Assembly: GCA_029212925.1 (NCBI GenBank)
Contig: JARGOB010000001.1
Span: 62,001 to 126,000, forward strand
DNA length: 64,000 nucleotides
Source: Coxiellaceae bacterium
GTDB taxonomy: Bacteria > Pseudomonadota > Gammaproteobacteria > Coxiellales > Coxiellaceae
Direction of reading: 5' to 3'
In this document: positions 62,497-64,000 of the stretch, piece after piece
How positions within the stretch are numbered: the stretch's first letter is position 1
Layout: each line of letters begins with the position of its first letter
Notes under the pieces: model-generated
Databases searched by the model: none
What the model saw: the letters and a program-made list of their open reading frames with translations, nothing else
What the model was told of the DNA's origin: nothing
Translations under genes and position numbers: made by a program

Positions 62497-62877
62497 GCGG
62501 GCAATCTTGAACGTTTAATGCCACTCAAAACTGCTTATGTATGTCACTATACACGTCGCATTTTTTCGTAGCATTAAACGTCCAACCTTACCGCGCAGCT
62601 AAGCCTTACAACCTGTAGTATCAGCGGGCAATCTTGAACGTTTAATGCCACTCAAAACTGCTTATGTATGTCACTATACACGTCGCATTTTTTCGTAGCA
62701 TTAAACGTCCAACCTTGCCGCGCAGCTAAGCCTTACAACCTGTAGTATCAGCGGGCAGTCTTGAGCGTTTAATGCCACTCAAAACTGCTTATGTATGTCA
62801 CTATACACGTCGCATTTTTTCGTAGCATTAAACGTCCAACCTTGCCGCGCAGCTAAGCCTTACAACCTGTAGTATCA
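62497..62877. repeat. Three tandem 127-bp units, each holding a long hairpin
   Basis: Units start at 62497, 62624 and 62751 (GCGGGCA(A/G)TCTTGA...), exactly 127 bp each, differing by only a few bases. Within a unit the left arm (GCGGGCAATCTTGAACG then TTTAATGCCAC) pairs imperfectly with the right arm (GTAGCATTAAACGTCC then AACCTTACCGCGC) around about 45 bases; the ACGTTTAATGC core is perfect. A spacer of about 26 bp separates hairpins. No reading frame spans a unit convincingly. The ends resemble those of the post-pnp element at 22531. Confidence 0.92.
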
Positions 62878-62909
62878 GCGGGTTATTTTGAATGATTAAC
62901 ACGTTGTTT

Positions 62910-62936
62910 GTCATCCCGGCCCCCGAGCCGGGATCC
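62910..62936. repeat. GTCATCCCGG palindromic element, copy D
   Basis: GTCATCCCGGCCCCCGAGCC then GGGATCC; the same core as the copy at 22723 over 27 bases. Lies between the 127-bp repeats and the promoter at 63004. Confidence 0.8.
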
Positions 62937-63003
62937 GTGTTTTATTAATGCAGTCATCATTTCACAATACGATTAAGTAAATGGACATTCCAGCAGCTGC
63001 GCA

Positions 63004-63032
63004 TTGTGTCTCAAGTACGATGGGTTTATAAT
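63004..63032 (+). promoter_or_regulatory. Sigma-70-type promoter of the SPOR lipoprotein gene
   Basis: TTGTGT (63004-63009), 17-base spacer, perfect TATAAT (63027-63032), 39 bp before the ATG at 63072. Confidence 0.65.
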
Positions 63033-63071
63033 ACCTGCGGTATTCAACGCCGTTACAAGGACCACTCAAAT

Positions 63072-64000
63072 ATGACTTACCACCGTGTTGCTTCTCGACT
63101 AGCGCTCATCTGTTTAACGTCTGTAGTTTTTTTGACCGGTTGTGCTAAGTATCCGAAGACAGATTCTTACGATACTGCTGCAGGTAATTTTCAAAATACC
63201 AAAGCCTGTAAATCCAATGAATTCTTACAACGCTATGGTTGCTCGTTAGATCGCGTGGAGCAGGCAGCTGAAAGTAATGATCCTGATGCTATGTATGCGT
63301 TAGGTTACATGTATTATTATGGTGTTGGCACGGTAAGAGATACCGATACAGCGATTGTATGGATTAGTCGTGCTGCTGGTCAAAACCAGCCTCTGGCGAT
63401 TAAAGCGATGAATATTATTCGCAAAAAACAATTCTCGCATCAAGGTCAAACCAAGATGGCAGCGAGATCGACGAAGGGAACGATCCCAAACACGGATCCA
63501 CATCAAGCTCGAACCAAACAACCGTATGTGCAACAATTCACCAAGGCCAAGCCTGCGCCTAAAACACCCGCGGTGCATGTGGCTAAAGCGCCGTTACCTG
63601 CAACAAATCTTCACGCGGTAACGCCGGCGGTTAAGCCTGTGGTGAAAGCATCTGTTGCTAAAGAGACGGTAGCGAATGCTAATGCATCGAGCAATTGGGC
63701 TGGTGCCAGTGCGCCAGCGAATGGTGTGATTGCCAGTCATACGGCTGGAAGCACGGCTGATAATGAACAAAAGCATTACACGTTACAAATCATGGCGGCG
63801 CACGATTTAAGCGTGGTGAAGCAGTTCCTGTCTAATCATCATTTAGGGCAACAGGCCAGCTACTATCATACATATTTCCAAAACAAAAATTGGTATGTGC
63901 TTATTTATGGAGACTATCCCAGCGTTAAACAGGCAAAACATGCCATGAACACGCTGCCAAAAAATGTTCAGCGCATGCACCCTTGGGTAAAATCGTATCG
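63072..64000 (+). CDS. Lipoprotein with Sel1 repeat and C-terminal SPOR domain, 3'-truncated by window edge
   Basis: At least 309 codons, open to the last base. MTYHRVASRLALICLTSVVF is a lipoprotein signal with lipobox LTGC (C24). Residues about 65-105 form a Sel1 unit (DPDAMYALGYMYYYGVGTVR then DTDTAIVWISRAA). A Lys/Pro/Ala-rich disordered linker of about 120 residues follows. From about 237 the text HYTLQIMAAHDLSVVKQFLS and NWYVLIYGDYPSVKQAKHAM is a SPOR domain of the DamX type, which binds denuded peptidoglycan glycans at the division septum. I infer an outer-membrane-anchored envelope/division protein. It has its own sigma-70-type promoter. The last part of the SPOR domain is missing only because the window ends. 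Confidence 0.88.
   Translation, partial: MTYHRVASRLALICLTSVVFLTGCAKYPKTDSYDTAAGNFQNTKACKSNEFLQRYGCSLDRVEQAAESNDPDAMYALGYMYYYGVGTVRDTDTAIVWISRAAGQNQPLAIKAMNIIRKKQFSHQGQTKMAARSTKGTIPNTDPHQARTKQPYVQQFTKAKPAPKTPAVHVAKAPLPATNLHAVTPAVKPVVKASVAKETVANANASSNWAGASAPANGVIASHTAGSTADNEQKHYTLQIMAAHDLSVVKQFLSNHHLGQQASYYHTYFQNKNWYVLIYGDYPSVKQAKHAMNTLPKNVQRMHPWVKSY

Noticed and set aside
62497..62877. CRISPR array from the three tandem repeats
   Set aside because: The units are 127 bp of continuous similarity with no unique spacers and no cas genes.
1..64000. tRNA or rRNA genes
   Set aside because: I looked for TPsiC-loop-like GGTTCRA-T stretches with matching acceptor stems and found none that fold; no rRNA-like segments were seen.

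Overview
The window looks like chromosomal DNA from a gammaproteobacterium of the Legionellales type (Legionella, Coxiella and their relatives). Three things point there. The core genes are gammaproteobacterial (purL, rpsO-pnp, msbA-lpxK, relA, rlmD). The order rpsF-rpsR-DUF2232-rplI-dnaB-alr-MFS is one I associate with that order. The housekeeping genes are interleaved with large, poorly conserved, eukaryote-flavoured proteins of the kind these intracellular bacteria secrete into hosts. Base composition is moderately AT-rich by eye. I see no tRNA, rRNA, CRISPR array, transposase or prophage.

Layout. 1-5829: 3' part of purL, then a CHASE-GGDEF-EAL protein. 5840-10184 (minus strand): an 828-aa effector-like protein with nuclear-localisation-like basic clusters, an MFS transporter and an orphan encapsulated-ferritin-like protein. 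10415-18029: a tightly overlapping five-gene signalling operon (secreted repeat protein, triple-receiver hybrid kinase, CheR, CheB, receiver-GGDEF). 18122-22518: ppiB, a protein with a degenerate J domain bracketed by palindromic repeats, and rpsO-pnp. 22755-29563 (minus): a HlyD-FUSC efflux pair and a huge exported protein with a GH18-like motif.

29643-36969 is a specialised-metabolism region. An asparagine-synthetase/lasso-cyclase-like gene is split at a run of ten A. Next is a LysR regulator diverging from a four-gene operon: isonitrile synthase (PvcA/IsnA), Fe(II)/2-oxoglutarate oxygenase (PvcB/IsnB), FAD monooxygenase and ATP-grasp ligase. This set could make an oxidised, amide-linked isonitrile.

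37058-44928: comEC, three small SRPBCC/NTF2-fold genes, msbA-lpxK and a PEBP-like protein. lpxK carries an in-frame array of a 42-bp palindromic repeat that is also scattered between genes. 45021-48546: two convergent helical-repeat proteins. 48696-55008: a small holin-like membrane protein, the ribosomal/replication operon, alr and a second MFS paralogue. 55273-61072: sdhE, a membrane protein of unknown function, relA, and rlmD with a duplicated tail. 61130-64000: a short RseP-type protease, a non-coding stretch with a strong terminator and three 127-bp tandem repeats, and a partial SPOR/Sel1 lipoprotein running off the window.

Common threads are c-di-GMP and ppGpp signalling, envelope and lipid A biogenesis, candidate host-directed proteins, and unusually many hairpin repeats, one family of which has entered a coding gene.
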